60,000 nt of DNA from Cryptomeria japonica (lineage: Eukaryota > Streptophyta > Pinopsida > Cupressales > Cupressaceae), in contig NC_081413.1 of the NCBI RefSeq assembly GCF_030272615.1, forward strand, positions 20,588,501-20,648,500, given 5' to 3'. Below the pieces are notes generated by a model, which did no database searches, was not told where the DNA came from, and saw nothing but the letters and a program-made list of their open reading frames with translations. Numbering within the stretch: position 1 is the first letter of the stretch; every line of letters starts with the position of its first letter. Both the position numbers and the translations under genes were made by a program. Below, one piece after another: positions 23,700 to 36,339 of this stretch.

Positions 23700-24390
23700 A
23701 TGTTGATGTGGTCTTTATAATAAAATATTGATTGAATTTCATGGTTCTTAAAATATTGATGTGGTCTTTATTGTTCTTCCACTTCTCACAAGTAGAGGGC
23801 TCTTGTCTGTTCTTATCCCTTCCCATTATACCCCTGGTATCCAAATAGTAGGAGATGGGGCTCACTAACACCAACCAGCTGCTGAAAATTTTCCACACCC
23901 ACAGGATATCCAAATAGTAGCAAAAAAACCACACAATGAGATAGGAAATCTAGTCGTCAAGGAGGTTTTTAGATCTTTGATTAGGGAAAACCAAAAAAGA
24001 GTCATTTCCCCATCAACTTAGTCATATCATGATGAGGGGTCATTGATTAATGCAATAATCATTACATGCCAGTTCGCATAGATTTTCGGGATAAGCATCC
24101 CTGCTACTCCACCAGTTTTGTTGCCACGTATCCCACCACCAGATTGGCTAGTAGATCCATCGCCTTATTGCCTTCTCGGTATAAGTGTGAGATTTTGAAA
24201 TATATCAGCTCATTAATAATATTTCGGCAGTCCTTGATCAGGCTAGAAATCGTCCAGCTAGGATCTGTGCGTCCACTCAGACAGGTGACAGTGTTTAACG
24301 AGTCAGACTCCAGCCACACTTTAGTAAAGCCTTCTCTTTTAGCCATGTGTAACCCAATGTGGGTAGCACTAGATTCTGCATGGTTAGATT
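23700..24390 (-). mobile_element. 3' end of a second LINE
   Basis: The minus-strand RNase H fragment at 24,104-24,370 is followed on its 3' side by non-coding sequence to about 23,720. A word close to AAGACCACATCAATATTT occurs at both 23,704-23,724 and 23,755-23,772 (minus sense), possibly a target duplication. Upstream the LINE is cut off by the microsatellite at 24,392. Confidence 0.5.
24104..24370 (-). pseudogene. LINE ORF2 RNase H domain, C-terminal part
   Basis: The minus strand reads AESSATHIGLHMAKREGF, then LESDSLNTV, DPSWTISSLIKDCRNI and HLYREGNKAMDLLANL. These are the E, D and final D segments of the plant LINE RNase H (RVT_3). This stretch has no stop until a TAG after KLVE. The first strand and the reverse transcriptase are missing. 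It differs in sequence from the RNase H of the LINE at 24,712, so it is a separate insertion. Confidence 0.75.
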
Positions 24391-24391
24391 G

Positions 24392-24415
24392 TATATATAT
24401 ATATATATATATATA

Positions 24416-24490
<75 letters not shown>

Positions 24491-24600
24491 ATATATGTAT
24501 ATATGTACATATAAACATGCAAATATAGAAGTATAATTATATATGTACATATATATTTATATATGTGTATATACATATGTATGTATGTATGTATATATAT
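24392..24600. repeat. (AT)n(GT)n microsatellite and TATG-rich tail
   Basis: About 12 AT units are followed by about 34 GT units (24,418-24,486), then a run of degenerate GTATATAT and TATG words to 24,600. It lies exactly between the two LINE fragments. Confidence 0.96.
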
Positions 24601-24711
24601 CGATGAGAGCAGGAGGATAAAAATATGAAAATATGAGAGTAGGGGATGAGTATAAATGAGTACTAAGATCTAGGTGTCTGTGCAAGATGCATCTGGCTGC
24701 TCGTATTTTGA

Positions 24712-27700
24712 CTATTCTGAGTGAACGGGGATGAAGGACGTGGTTTTATTAATTCCATCTATCCCTATATTGGCTAAATTATCCGCCAATGAGTCAGCAT
24801 CTCTATATAAATGGTTTATTGTGTAATCTAAGAGGCTTTCTAGTAATGATAGAGCTATGTCCAAAAGGCTTGTAAGTTCCTAGTTTGGCGTTATCCTAGT
24901 TCTGATTGCATTAATTATAAAGGCCGAGTCACCTTCAATTTCTAATTTTGATATATTTAATTGCCTACATAGGTTTAATCCTTCTATTAGGCCAAACATT
25001 TCTACAATGTTGTTAGTGCATTGTCCTAACTGTATGGATTTAGAGCCAATGCAACTACCATTGTCCAAATTTATTATACAGCCCACCCCTGCCAACCTTG
25101 GGTTTCTTCTAGATGCTCCATCCAAGTTGAGTTTATACTACCCATTCCTCGGGGGTTACCATTTGCATGCTTTCCTCACAACAATTTTATCTATGCCTTC
25201 CTTCCCGACAAAGGGAGAGATCTTGATTCCCTTCCACTTATTTTTGATAAAGTTATCCCAGTCTGTGAATATCTTGTCATGTTGTGGGATAGTTAAATTC
25301 TTGATGCTAGTTATTTCAGTGATAGAGGCTTCTATCTTTTCTATGAGATTCTCCACCTTCATTTCTGTATCCTTAAATATTCTCCTATTCCTTTCCTTCC
25401 ATATCTCTCAGATGACTATAGCTAGACTGCAAATTCATAGGTTGCAGAACACACTATTTCTTTTGATGATGGGCCAGCCTTTGAACCACTCCATTAAGGA
25501 GGGAATAAGAGCACCCAACCATCCTAGATGGGCCATCAACTAGTACCAACATTTTTGTGAGTAATTGTAGGTAGTAAAGATGTGGTCATTGATTTCCTCA
25601 TTCTCCTTACATAAGAGGCAGATTGATGGTCCTTCATATCCTCTAAGTTTAAATTGTTCTATTGTGAGAACCCTTCCTTAAATTGCATCCTAGGAAAAGA
25701 AGCCATCTTTTGGGAGATAAAATTTGTTCCAACATAGTTTAGTCGAGATGTAATCCTTGCAAATCTTTGCCTCATCATATATGGTTTTGAAGCCGTCTTT
25801 ACAGTTGTACTGCCCATCCTTAGATTTAGACCATATCAGTTTATCTGACCCATGTCCGAACATTATCATCCTACATTTGATTATTTGATGTAGTTCTTGA
25901 AATTTATTATCCACCATGAAAGGATGCATGTCTTTCCATTTCCATCCAATTGCCGAGTTTGGTTCTATTATTATATATTCCCTTACATAATTTCCCCATA
26001 GGACTTTCAATTGTCCCTTTATACCAGTAGTATCCATAAGTTTGTCTATCAGAGGATGTCCCCACAGGAGTCTTCCCAGAACAAGGTAGATTTGTCATCG
26101 TGAATGTCCCAAGACAGGTGGTTGGAGATGAGAATGCGGCAGTCCTTTATGAAATTCTTGATTATGGATCCTTTTGGTGGGTCCATATCCCTAAATCTTG
26201 CCTCCCTATGATTATTTGTTAGATATTTGTTCCTAAGAATTCTAGCCCATTTGGCTTCTGAGGAGGTGTATAATCTCCAAACTAGTTTTGCGCCTAAGGT
26301 CTTATTTTTCCATAGAAGTTTCCTAATCCCCATACCACCATCACATATGTCTCAACATATTTTATCCCATGATATTAGTTTGAGTTTGTTCCTGTCCTTT
26401 GTGTCTTGCCAGTAGAAGTTTCTGATTGTTTGAGTTAATTTCTTGTATGCCCCCATCGAAAGTCGGATACATGATAGGAGGTAGATGGGCATCACTCCTA
26501 AGACTGTCTTAATAAGTGTTAATCTTCCTACCCCTGTCAGTCATAAACCTTTCCAAGATGACAACTTTTTCCTAATTTTCTCATTTAAGGGATCCCAAAT
26601 TTTTTTGGTCTAGATGCCTTTATCCAAGGGCATTCCTAGATATGTACATGGTAAATGACTAATTATGTAACCTAAATTTTTTGAAATTCTAGATTACTCT
26701 TGTGTTGTCATGTTAACAAAGAATATTTCAGATTTTTCCCCATTGACCTTTTTCCTGGATGCCAGCTCATAAGAGTGCAAGATTCTCTTGATTTCCTTGG
26801 CTTCATTCAACTTCCCTTTTTCCAGAATCATTGTGTCATTTGCGAACTACTGGTGTGTGCACGGGTCCACACCTCCTATAATTTGGATACCAACTAGCCT
26901 TCTAGCTCTCCGTGATGCATCAAATAATATTTCTAGGGATTCAAACATAATAATAAATACAAATGAGGAGAGTGGGTCTCCCTACCTTAGGCCCCTAGTT
27001 GCTTCAAAAAACCCTTCCGACTTTCCATTCAATAGGATTGAGAACCTTGGGTTTGAGATGCAAAATTGCATCCGATTTACTCATTTTTTGTTAAAGCCAA
27101 AGGCTCTCATGCAACTACAAAGGAAATACCAATCCACTTTTTGATATGCCTTAATATCTAGTTTTATCATCATATTTGGTTGGCCTTGGGCCTTAATGGA
27201 ATGAATAGATTCCTGGACTATGACTATCCCATCTAAAATTGATCTATTGGGTACAAAACCAGTTTTCTCTTCTAAGATAATGGTTGGCAATAGCCTTTTC
27301 AACCTATTAGCCATGACCTTTGATAATAATTTATAAGTCATGTTGCACAAAGAGATGGGCGTGAACTCTTCCCATTTTGAGGGGTTCTCCTTCTTCGGGA
27401 CTAAGGCTAGGAAAGTGTTATTAATTTCTTTCAATAATTTCCCTGCATTTTGGGTAGATTCCAGGGCATCAGTTACCTCATCTCCTAAAATGTGCCAACA
27501 TTTCTGATAAAAAATGATAGGGAATCCATTCGGCCCAAGGGCCTTATCCCCTTGGAATTGAGATAGGGTAGTTTTAACTTCTTCATGGGTGATTCTCAAA
27601 TTCAACATATGATTATCGTCATTTGTTATTAGTTTAGGTATGTTTTTTAATAAGGCCCTATTGTTAAGGAGATCATAATGCTCTCAGTTATTGAGGATAT

Positions 27701-28930
27701 TTTTAAAATACTGGTTTGCGTCCTCCACAATTAGATTATGTTTTGTAATGGTTTGGCCACTGTTGCTCGTGATCTGAGTGATTTTGTTTATTGCCCTTTT
27801 CAGTTTGACACTGTTGTGGAAAAATTTGGTGTTTCTGTCTCCATCCACTAACCAAGTTTCTCTATATTTTTGTTTCCAGAATATCTCTTCCTTGGTTAGA
27901 ATATCCTCATACTCACATAGAAGCCTTTTCTCAGCCTAATATGTTGTTTGGGTCATCCCATGTTGTATAACATCGTTATTCACCATTTCCAGTTCCTTTT
28001 CAACTCTTATCTTTTCCTCGAAGATGTTTTTGAATTTTTTTTGTTCTAGTCTAGCAGTTTATGTTTAATCTCTTTCAGCTTTGAGACAAGACAGTACATT
28101 TTAGATCCAACAAAGACTCGTTCATTCCATTATTTTTTGATATTAGGGAGGAACTCCTCATGTTTGAACCCAATTAGTTTGAACTTGAATGGATGCCGAA
28201 TTGTCTTAACTTCCCCCATTAACTCTAATAGCATAGGGTAGTGGTCAGAATCTGATCATGGCAATACAATGGCTCTTAACTCAGATTTAAAGTTAGTCAA
28301 GTCTCATTTGAAGAAAAATCTATCTAGAGTTTCAGCAATTTTGCAAAATCCCTTTCTCCTATTATTCCATGTTTGGATCCCCATATCAGTCCTGATTTCC
28401 AAGAGGTAGTTGTCACTTATATAGTTAGTGAAGTCTCTTTGTGGCTATCTAATGGATCTTATCCCAACACTTTTGTCTATTTGCTGTAAAATGGTGTTAA
28501 AATCACCTCCTATGATGATGTGTTGTGCCTCCTGATTTATTAGGAAGTGCTTTATTTCTTGCAAAACTATTCTTTTCTTATCTATTGGGATTGGACCATA
28601 GACATTCAAGTTGATAAACTCAAGGTTTAGGCTGAGGGATCTTACTTTGCTAGCCAACCAATTCCACATTTCGGCATAGCATGTGAATGTGACTGAATTC
28701 TCTTTCCACATTATTGCCAACCCACTCGAAGCCCCTATAGAATCCACCATCTCCACCTACCATTGGGTAAATTTTCTATGAAAATTGATCATGTCAGCCT
28801 TTCTCAATTTTGTTTATTGCAACATTACTAGATCCATAACAAATTTTATTATACTGTGTTTGATTAAGTGATGTTTGTTAGGGCCCCCCAGGCCCATAAC
28901 ATTCCATGCTAGTATGTTTATTTCTTTACG
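24712..28930 (-). pseudogene. LINE ORF2: endonuclease, reverse transcriptase, RNase H
   Basis: The endonuclease starts with ILAWNVMGLGGPNKHHLIK (about 28,918) and has NVYGP, IIGGDFNTIL (near 28,510) and SDSDHYPMLLEL (near 28,245), which keep the catalytic Asp and His. Reverse transcriptase (27,608 to about 26,690) has the PISLCN, EKTGF and MIKLDIKAY motifs. Its FADD box reads FAND (Asp to Asn at 26,838-26,840), and a TAG stands just before it. A zf-RVT-like region follows (26,333-25,560). RNase H (25,125-24,712) has LNLDGAS, NNIVEMFGLIEGL, EIEGDS and SLADNLAN. Several stops and frameshifts, together with the changed catalytic Asp, make it inactive. Confidence 0.88.
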
Positions 28931-28999
28931 AGGAGTGGGGGCGACTTTCCCAGACCCAACAAAGTTATGATTTCGGTTTGCCCCTACGCTTCCCCATCC

Positions 29000-30340
29000 A
29001 TTTTCATCTTGTGTAAAAAATAATTGCGTCCTCTCTTGTTGTTAGTGGATTTCTGGAGTTGATTTATTGCCTTCCATCTGGAGGATGCCTCTGTTATCCA
29101 CATTGCTTTGGTTGGTGCTCAATACCATATTATTTTCCACTTCCTACATATTGATCATTTCTTAGATTATGAATTCTCTATCTTCATCTTCATTCAACCC
29201 TTCCATAGTAGGAGAAGAATCCTCCATATTGGGAGAGTCTAAGGTGTTCTCCTCAGGTGTAGCCTAGGTTGAGTTCTTACCCAATGTATGGGCTTTGGGG
29301 GGAGTTTGTTCATAATCTAAATTGAGATTGGTGATATTGGTTGCAATGTTTTCCAGAGCATCGTTGTAGACCTCCTCTACAAATTTGTTTTCTATTTTTC
29401 CCATTAAGTTATCAATGATGTTGCTTAATTTCCCCTGAATCTGATCCTCATGCCTACACTCAAGGGACTCATTATTATGATCTGTCCTGTTTGGATTATT
29501 TCTAGTGCATAGATTTGAGGGGAGGGTGGTTGCATGGTTATTTACCTCTTGAGGGTCAGCATTAATGATGAAGCCGCCAATATTATTATTAAATTAGATA
29601 TCAACTCTGTTGAACAACTCTTTATGCCTATCCGGTTTTGGGGCTTGGGGTTTTTGTGTGCTAGGGTTAACCCTTTTATAAAAGGATAAATTCTTAGAGA
29701 TCGGACCATGATACCATACCGGAGATAAGATATAATTGCCATATACTATATCTAGGGATATATTTTTTAAATTATTCATGCTATTACCTACTTCTATTAA
29801 AATTTTGATATCGGATTTTTCTGACCAATTTGCTTCTACGATAATGAATTTGCCCAATTTATCCCCGATTTATATGAGGATTTTTGCATGCATTAACTCA
29901 ACAGGAACATTGTGAATTTCAATCCATTTATAGGTTGATTTGAATTCAAACTTGTTTGCATTTAATTTAGAATGCCATTCAATGAATTTAAAATTTACTC
30001 CATCGTAAAAAACATACTTCTCATACAAAAGCTTAGTTTTCAGCGATTTCTTATAGCCTTCAATATACAAAAAAATGTTAGCTAGGGCAATGATACTTAC
30101 TGGGCCTTGAAATGTATCTTTCCACTAATTAGAAATCTCTGCAAGGGGTTGGCAATTGCACACCATTTTGCAAAAATCCCATGCTCCTCGCAATAATTCC
30201 TCAACTGTAGAGCAACATTGGGAGTAGAGATTTTGATACATTCCAGGTTGAGTGTTAGCAATTTTAGGGCACACTGACTACTTTCCTTAGGGGCATAATT
30301 GTTCATAGGATTAAGAGAAGTCTTGACCACCAGAGTAGGC
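29000..30340 (-). pseudogene. LINE ORF1 (DUF4283-like RNA-binding protein)
   Basis: Fragments on the minus strand read MVKTSLNPMNNYAPKE, then YKWIEIHNVPVELMHA (near 29,900) and MGKFIIVEANW (29,857). The W-I-x-I-x-x-x-P-x-E-L pattern is that of the DUF4283 segment in plant LINE ORF1 and gag-like proteins. The C-terminal half is low-complexity and broken by stops. Confidence 0.65.
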
Positions 30341-30869
30341 TTGATATTCCCTAATTTATGGGATCGTTGTGGCAGGACTGCTCCTCCAACACCGGTAGGT
30401 TTTATGAAACCCTCTGCATGATTTAAACTTCGTTGTGAATTGCGCAGGGGCCTTTGAAGGGGTCAACATGGGTCAAAGGAAACAACCCTAGTTCCCAAGG
30501 GGATGTGATTTGCCTTTGTAGCACAGCTTGGGATTCATGATGTAATGGGAATCGCCCAAACACTAGACAAGTTCATCGAAGCCTTAGCCTCCCTTCTTCT
30601 TTCGGTTCTAACGGCTCGCCTGATTTCTACCATTTGTCATGGTTGATTCTGCGAAGGGGGAGCCCTACTAGCTATTGAAGGAAACCCTCAATCATGCCTA
30701 TCGAAGCCCCTGTCCTAGTGATTGATCTGTATGAATAATTGCAGAACCATATTCGCATTTGTAATTGTCTATATTAGAAGGTTTGTTTATTTACTATTGG
30801 ATTCCAATTGTATTTTTTCTTTGATTGCTAACAATGATGATCATAGAATTGTTAGAGAGGTTATGGGTA

Positions 30870-31792
30870 TAAGTGATGTATATTATGAGACATAAGCTAT
30901 AAATGAAGAGATGGCTTCATTTGAATTCAATAATGAACTCGTTGAATAATATAAGGTAAGTGGAAACTTCTAAGTATTGTGCAAATAATTAGACACAATA
31001 GTAGATCTCAAAAAAAGAGTTGTATGCATCAAAATTTGCCATTTTACATATCCAAAACTAGTTTTAAAGATTCTCAAAAAATTAAAATGAATAGTTTTGG
31101 AGAATAAAACAATAAGCAAGATTATAAATTTTTTAAAAACTATGAAATTAGATACCTCAACTTGGCAAGGTCATAATTTTCTTCTCGATGCTCAAACTTT
31201 AAAATTGTTTATGCAATTGGAAATTTATCCAAGAGATCTAATTTCAATCTCTTAACATGATGCTTTAGTTATAAATTTAAGAGACCAATGATACTTTGGA
31301 CCCCAAATCCTTCTCCAAAGATCTCTAGAAATTAGAACTACTAGAACATAAAAAGTTTTAAAAGATTATGTTTTTTAGTTTTTCCTAGTTTTGTTACCTT
31401 TAGTTTTTCTAGATCATAGATATAATTAACAAATATCATATATGGGATTTGATGCCCTTAAGGATAGAAACCCATTGAATGTAAATGGGTGTTCAAGAGA
31501 AAATATGGTCCATATAGTAGTATTGAGAAGCACAAGACATGGTTTGTCACTAAATCAGAGTATCAATTGGAGAGAATTAACTATGGTAATATTTTCTCCC
31601 TTGTTGCAATTCTGACATCTATTTGGTTCTTGTTATCACTTGCTACATAAAATGATTTAGAAAAAAAAATGGTGGTAAAGATATCATTCCTTCATGGTAA
31701 CATGGAGGAAGAAAATTATATGTCATTGCCAAATCATTTCATTGAAAAAGGTAAAGGATATTTAGTTTGCAAGTTCAAGAAATCTTTATATG
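30870..31792 (+). pseudogene. Copia reverse-transcriptase fragment with internal insertion
   Basis: Positions 30,870-30,955 read GISDVYYET then AINEEMASFEFNN, the linker into copia reverse transcriptase. The domain resumes at about 31,446 with KPIECKWVFKRKYG, then ISFLHGNMEEENYM and CKFKKSLYV. About 490 bp of non-coding AT-rich DNA separates the two parts. The domain ends abruptly at 31,792, just before the usual SLYGLK motif would finish, where new sequence starting TGTTGGGAAATCG begins. There are several stops and no YVDD region. Confidence 0.72.
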
Positions 31793-33900
31793 TTGGGAAA
31801 TCGAGTTGTGTTGTGTTGTCATTGATGTCAACTAGTCGTGTGTTGTAAATTATGTCACTATGTGTTGTATATAGTTCAAAAATGTATGTTATCATGTTGT
31901 CATGTGGTTTGGTAGTGATACTAAGGTGTTTCTTAAAGCTTCGTGTAGTGAAAACCTCGAATATATAGAAAACAATATTTATCCAATGAAGAGTTTTTAA
32001 TTTCTGAATGGAAGAATGCTTTGCATTTCTTTGGTACATGAAGATTATGGAGTGTAGTTCTTGATATAATGTGTATGATCTGTCTATATTTTACTATTGA
32101 GTTTATAGGTCCTCTATTACTCATATGGTGAATTTTGATGTTTCTACCTCTCTATCTCCTGAAGTGGACCGCATTTGATGTTATATGTCAAGATGACCTA
32201 ATTTAATGTGATTCTGTATACTTTGTTTGTGGTCGACCTAGTTAAGGGTTGCAACAAATTTTATTATATATATAGGAGTGCAGATGTATGAGTTGAGTAT
32301 GGGATTTATATGAAATGATCTCATGTGGATTTGAATGATGGGAAAAGTAGATTTCATATAGAAAAAGTGCGAAAGACAGTTGTAAAGAGCATTGAGACAA
32401 AGTTTGTAGTCAGATGTGTTTTCCATGGCCTTGGTCACTTGAGATAGTGGTTCAATGAAAATTTTGTGATCGGGATATTTTGTTCATTTCAGTTCATTTG
32501 ATCCTCTACACCAACCAGAAGAAGGTGTGTTCCTTTTTGTAGTTTGTGGACTTTTGTATCTTTCTCTGACTGAGGTTGTGTTCCTTAGTAGTGCAAGTAC
32601 TTTCAGGGGTAGTGTGCTCCTTGGCCTTAACCCTAAACATTGCAATTGTTATTCATATCATGAGTGTGATATATTACTTTGAATAATGTGCATATCTATT
32701 TCAAAAACGAATCTGTTCTAGATTTGATAAGATAGTCATTACTTGATGTGGTAGAATATTTTGAATTCTGTTGTGCCATGTGGAGTTCGTAATCACTCCA
32801 AAGTACTCCAAGATGCTTGTTGCATTTATGTCGGGTTTATTTTCAAAGGATGAGTAATGTTGTTTCCATGTGGAACTCCCAATTTCACTATTGTGAATTG
32901 AGAGATCCTAAGAGGAACGTCAAGTTCCAAGTATTTTGTTATAATTGCCATTCAATCATCTAAATTAGTTTCTTTTGTATTTGAATTTAAAATGGGGGTA
33001 TATTTACCCATCTCTATAGTCAGTTTAGAAGTTAGTCTCTAGCTGGGTATGTTGTTACTTTTCAATATCATTTTCCTCTCATTTTCTATCAAACACCCTA
33101 CTCTACTTTTCTTCAGGGGGGCATTTTAAGGCAAGTTTGAAGGAAGTTGATCTAATTTCAATGTTTTAGTCCCTCTAGAGGCAAAGTAGGGCTCACTCTT
33201 CTGAAAGAAGGTGACTTTGTTTCATTATGTTATTTTAAATTAACTAGAATAGCATGAATGTTGTTATTAAGATAGTTTAGTCTCAAGAAACTTTTCATTA
33301 TCATGTTCTTAGAAAGCATTAGACTAATTTTCTTAAGATTAGATACAATCTTTATTATGTTTCACTCATTGAATCAATTTATATATTGCAATGTGTGTGT
33401 TCTTAGATTAAATTATATTTATTTATTTCATGGAAGCATAAAATAGGTTCATTTATTGCAAAATATAATTAGGAGTTTGATTTCATTACAATTGGAATTA
33501 AGTTAGAATATGTTCATTTGATTTGTTTAAATGGGCAATTCCAAGGATGGTTCTTGTGAAGTCATGTTTAGTCTAAGTAGGGTAGTTTGGTCATTATGAA
33601 TAGGATAATTGTTGGTTTAGTAGAGTTAGTAGAATATAGGAAGAAGAGACCTCTAGGAGTTCTACGATTAGAGTTTCTATTTGATAGATCCTGACAAATC
33701 TTGACTGAGAAAGAATCACAACGCTATAAGAAAAACCCCCCAAAACTAAAAATATTCGTTGTCACATATAACTTTAGACACACCTGATTTAGTAAATATG
33801 AATGAAATGATGTGATTATAGTAACAACAAAAACTTTGCCCGTCACTCTTCAAGAGATAATTTCACCATTAAATAATGTTAATTTCCTTGGAAATTTTTT
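31791..33900. other. Unresolved repeat-like sequence beginning TGTTGGGAAATCG
   Basis: The copia fragment is cut by DNA starting TGTTGGGAAATCGAG, a typical LTR-like 5' end. I could not find the matching other end or any protein motif in the following 2 kb. It may be part of a solo LTR or a non-autonomous element. Confidence 0.3.
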
Positions 33901-33916
33901 TAACACTTACTGTTTT

Positions 33917-34860
33917 TGTAGCGTCATAAAATTGCGACCTTGCAATTTTCGACTGCATTTGGGTCTTCACATTGGTGAACAAATGCCTAAGCGTGATTGG
34001 AGACCCAAGACATGCTCACACCTCCTAAAACCTGCATTTTCTCACATCCTGCACTTTGTTTTGCTACTCTCTATCCTAATCTAGGGTAGGACAGGGGCAT
34101 GGCGCTCCTGGCCCCCCCTAGGTCACGGGCGTGTCGCCCTTGTCTTTCCCTAATTTGGGCTCCCTTTGCATTAATCTTGCATTGGGCTTTACAATTTTGA
34201 AGCGAAAAAAACTTCTCTACATTGGCCTATAATGAAAAATCAGTTAATTAACCCTAATTGACGAATATATAAGATGCATTATTCCCTCCTATTTTTATAA
34301 TAATATATGTACATGAAGTGGAAATTGCGATCCTAAGAAAAATCAAGCATTCAAGCATTCAAGAATCCATTGAGCATCCCAAGTCTCCTTTCAAGGTGAA
34401 GTGTTTCATTCAAGTCAAGGATTCAACCATTGAAGTGGAGATCTTTTTCAACATTCAATTCCACATATCCATTCAAACAACTCTATCAACATTTCAATTG
34501 CACCCTCTCTTGAGGTGAATTCTATTTCAGTCATTTACTTTCATTTACTTGCAAGTACTTTCCATCATTTGATTAATTCCAAAACCAGGGTTTGACCTAA
34601 AGGAAAACCCCCAATCCCAATAATATTTCCTCTCTTTTTTGTTTGAAGGTTGTAGGTGCATATCTATATTTGCAGATTTGGACTCCATTTTCAAAGATGG
34701 AAAACCCTTTTCGGCATGCAAAATTTTTTAGAGGACTGTATGCACTTTTAACATGGTCCTGACAACTTTCACTCAAATTTGTAGGAGAGCTTCATCTCAA
34801 CATTCTATTGCTAATTCCAGGTGCACAACTTCATCCTGTATTTCTATCTCAAGTTATAAT
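33917..34860 (+). repeat. LTR-like sequence (gypsy type, possible solo LTR)
   Basis: It starts TGTAGCGTCATAAAATTGCG and carries a TATA-like ATATATAAG at 34,265-34,273. It has a GC-richer leader and a sharp contrast with the AT-rich flanks. The orientation appears to be plus, opposite to the gypsy remains at its right. The right border and a target duplication could not be fixed. Confidence 0.35.
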
Positions 34861-35169
34861 AATTTCTTTGTCACTTTTACTCTTAGTCTTAAACTGCATA
34901 ATTCAACGTATCCATTCTAAAAGAGGGGTTGATTTCACTTTCCAAATTCACTGTTAATTCACTCAGCATTCAATCTATTAAGATTGGATCTAGTGAATTC
35001 TCCCACCTCTTTTAAATCTAATGGGCGTGAGAGGTTTAAGGGAATCTTTGGTGAAACTTTCACTCATTTTCTTGAGGAGAGAAAAGATTTCCTCTTGATT
35101 TCCCCATCACCCTTTTTCACCCATTATAGTTTTAAGGTAGACTTAATTGTAGAACTATGATTGCAATAT

Positions 35170-36330
35170 GCCTTCATCTACTGAGGGCATCAACCACCTT
35201 ATTTTGTGTTGTCTTAATATACTCAATATTGAAATCATACTAACCAAAAAACTCTAATCATCTTTTTCATCTAGCATTCAAGTTTGGTTGGGTGCAAATA
35301 TACTTATGTCTGAGATGATATGTCTTCCAATCAAAACATTTACCAAAAGGATAGTGTCTCCATATCTGTAGTGCATGAATAATAGCCACCAACTCCAAAT
35401 TATGAGGGCATAATTATTCTCATATTATTTTAACTTTTTGGATTCATAAGCATCACTTACCTATTTTGCATGAGTACTCATCTAACACCTTCTCCTAAAG
35501 CATCTGTTATCATGGTAAAATTGGAGAAATTGTAAGGTTTTAGTTAAAAATTTGAAAGGCATTGTCATATTTGTTGGTCCACTCAAATATTTTCCCTTTT
35601 AATTGAAGTGTGGTAATAAAAGCTATAATATTTGAAAATCCTTATACAAACTTCCAATAATATCCAACAAGACCAATTAAACTATAGACTTTAGAGACAT
35701 TATGGGTTGTAGGCCATTTTACTATTGATTTAATCTTCTCTAGATCTAAAATAATACCATTAATTGAGATGATGTCACCTAGGTAGTGCGCCTTTCTTTG
35801 GTTAAAAAAAACACTTAGATAATTTACCAAAAATTTGGTGCTCACTCAAATGCTATTCATCTTCTAAAATTCTTCTCATGGTCCTGAATATATTTCAATG
35901 CAATTAAGATATCATCTATGAATATCAACATGAAATCATCTAAAAACTCCTTTGAATACATTATTCATCAAAGTCATAAAAGATGTGGGGACATCAAATA
36001 ACCCAAAAGGCACAAAAATGAACTTGTAGTGGCCATATTGGGTCTTGAAGGTTGTCTTATCTATATCTTTATCCTTAATTCTCAATTGGTGACACCTAGA
36101 TCCAAGGTTGATTTTTGAGAACACTGTTTCCCCCCTCATTCAGTCAAAGAGATCATGAATTCTTGGGATGGGATACCTATTTTTAATATTTATTTTTTTA
36201 TAATTTAACAATCAATACATAGTTGCAAGGTTCTATCCTTGTCTTCATAAATATGATGGTTGTTGTCTAAGGCGACACACTAGGTTTGATCAAACCTCTA
36301 TCAAGAAACTATTGAAGTTGGACTTTCAAC
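35170..36330 (-). pseudogene. Gypsy reverse transcriptase and RNase H, decayed
   Basis: The minus strand reads FLDRGLIKPSVSP (36,310), FSKINLGSRCHQLRIKDKD and VPFGLFDVPTSFMTLMNNVF (36,139-35,940), then LIFIDDILIALKYIQDHE (near 35,900), HYLGDIISINGIILDLEKI and LIGLVGYYWKFV (35,800-35,645), and finally QNKVVDALSR (near 35,180). These are the Ty3/gypsy reverse transcriptase and RNase H motifs in order. The FIDD catalytic pair is kept, but stops and frameshifts are frequent. No integrase follows. Confidence 0.85.
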
Positions 36331-36339
36331 TAATACAAC

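Larger units (their letters stand above)
24712..30720 (-). mobile_element. Near full-length plant LINE (L1-type)
   Basis: In minus-strand order: a GC-richer 5' region (30,720-30,340), ORF1 (about 30,340-29,000), and ORF2 with endonuclease, reverse transcriptase, a zinc-binding linker and RNase H (about 28,930-24,712). This is the standard order of plant L1-type elements. The GC-rich left border at 30,720 next to AT-rich DNA looks like the true 5' end. No poly-A tail is clear at the 3' end, which runs into a microsatellite. Confidence 0.88.

Noticed and set aside
24066-24576. Open frames with long Cys-Val or Thr-His runs
   Set aside because: They are translations of the GT microsatellite joined to antisense LINE sequence.
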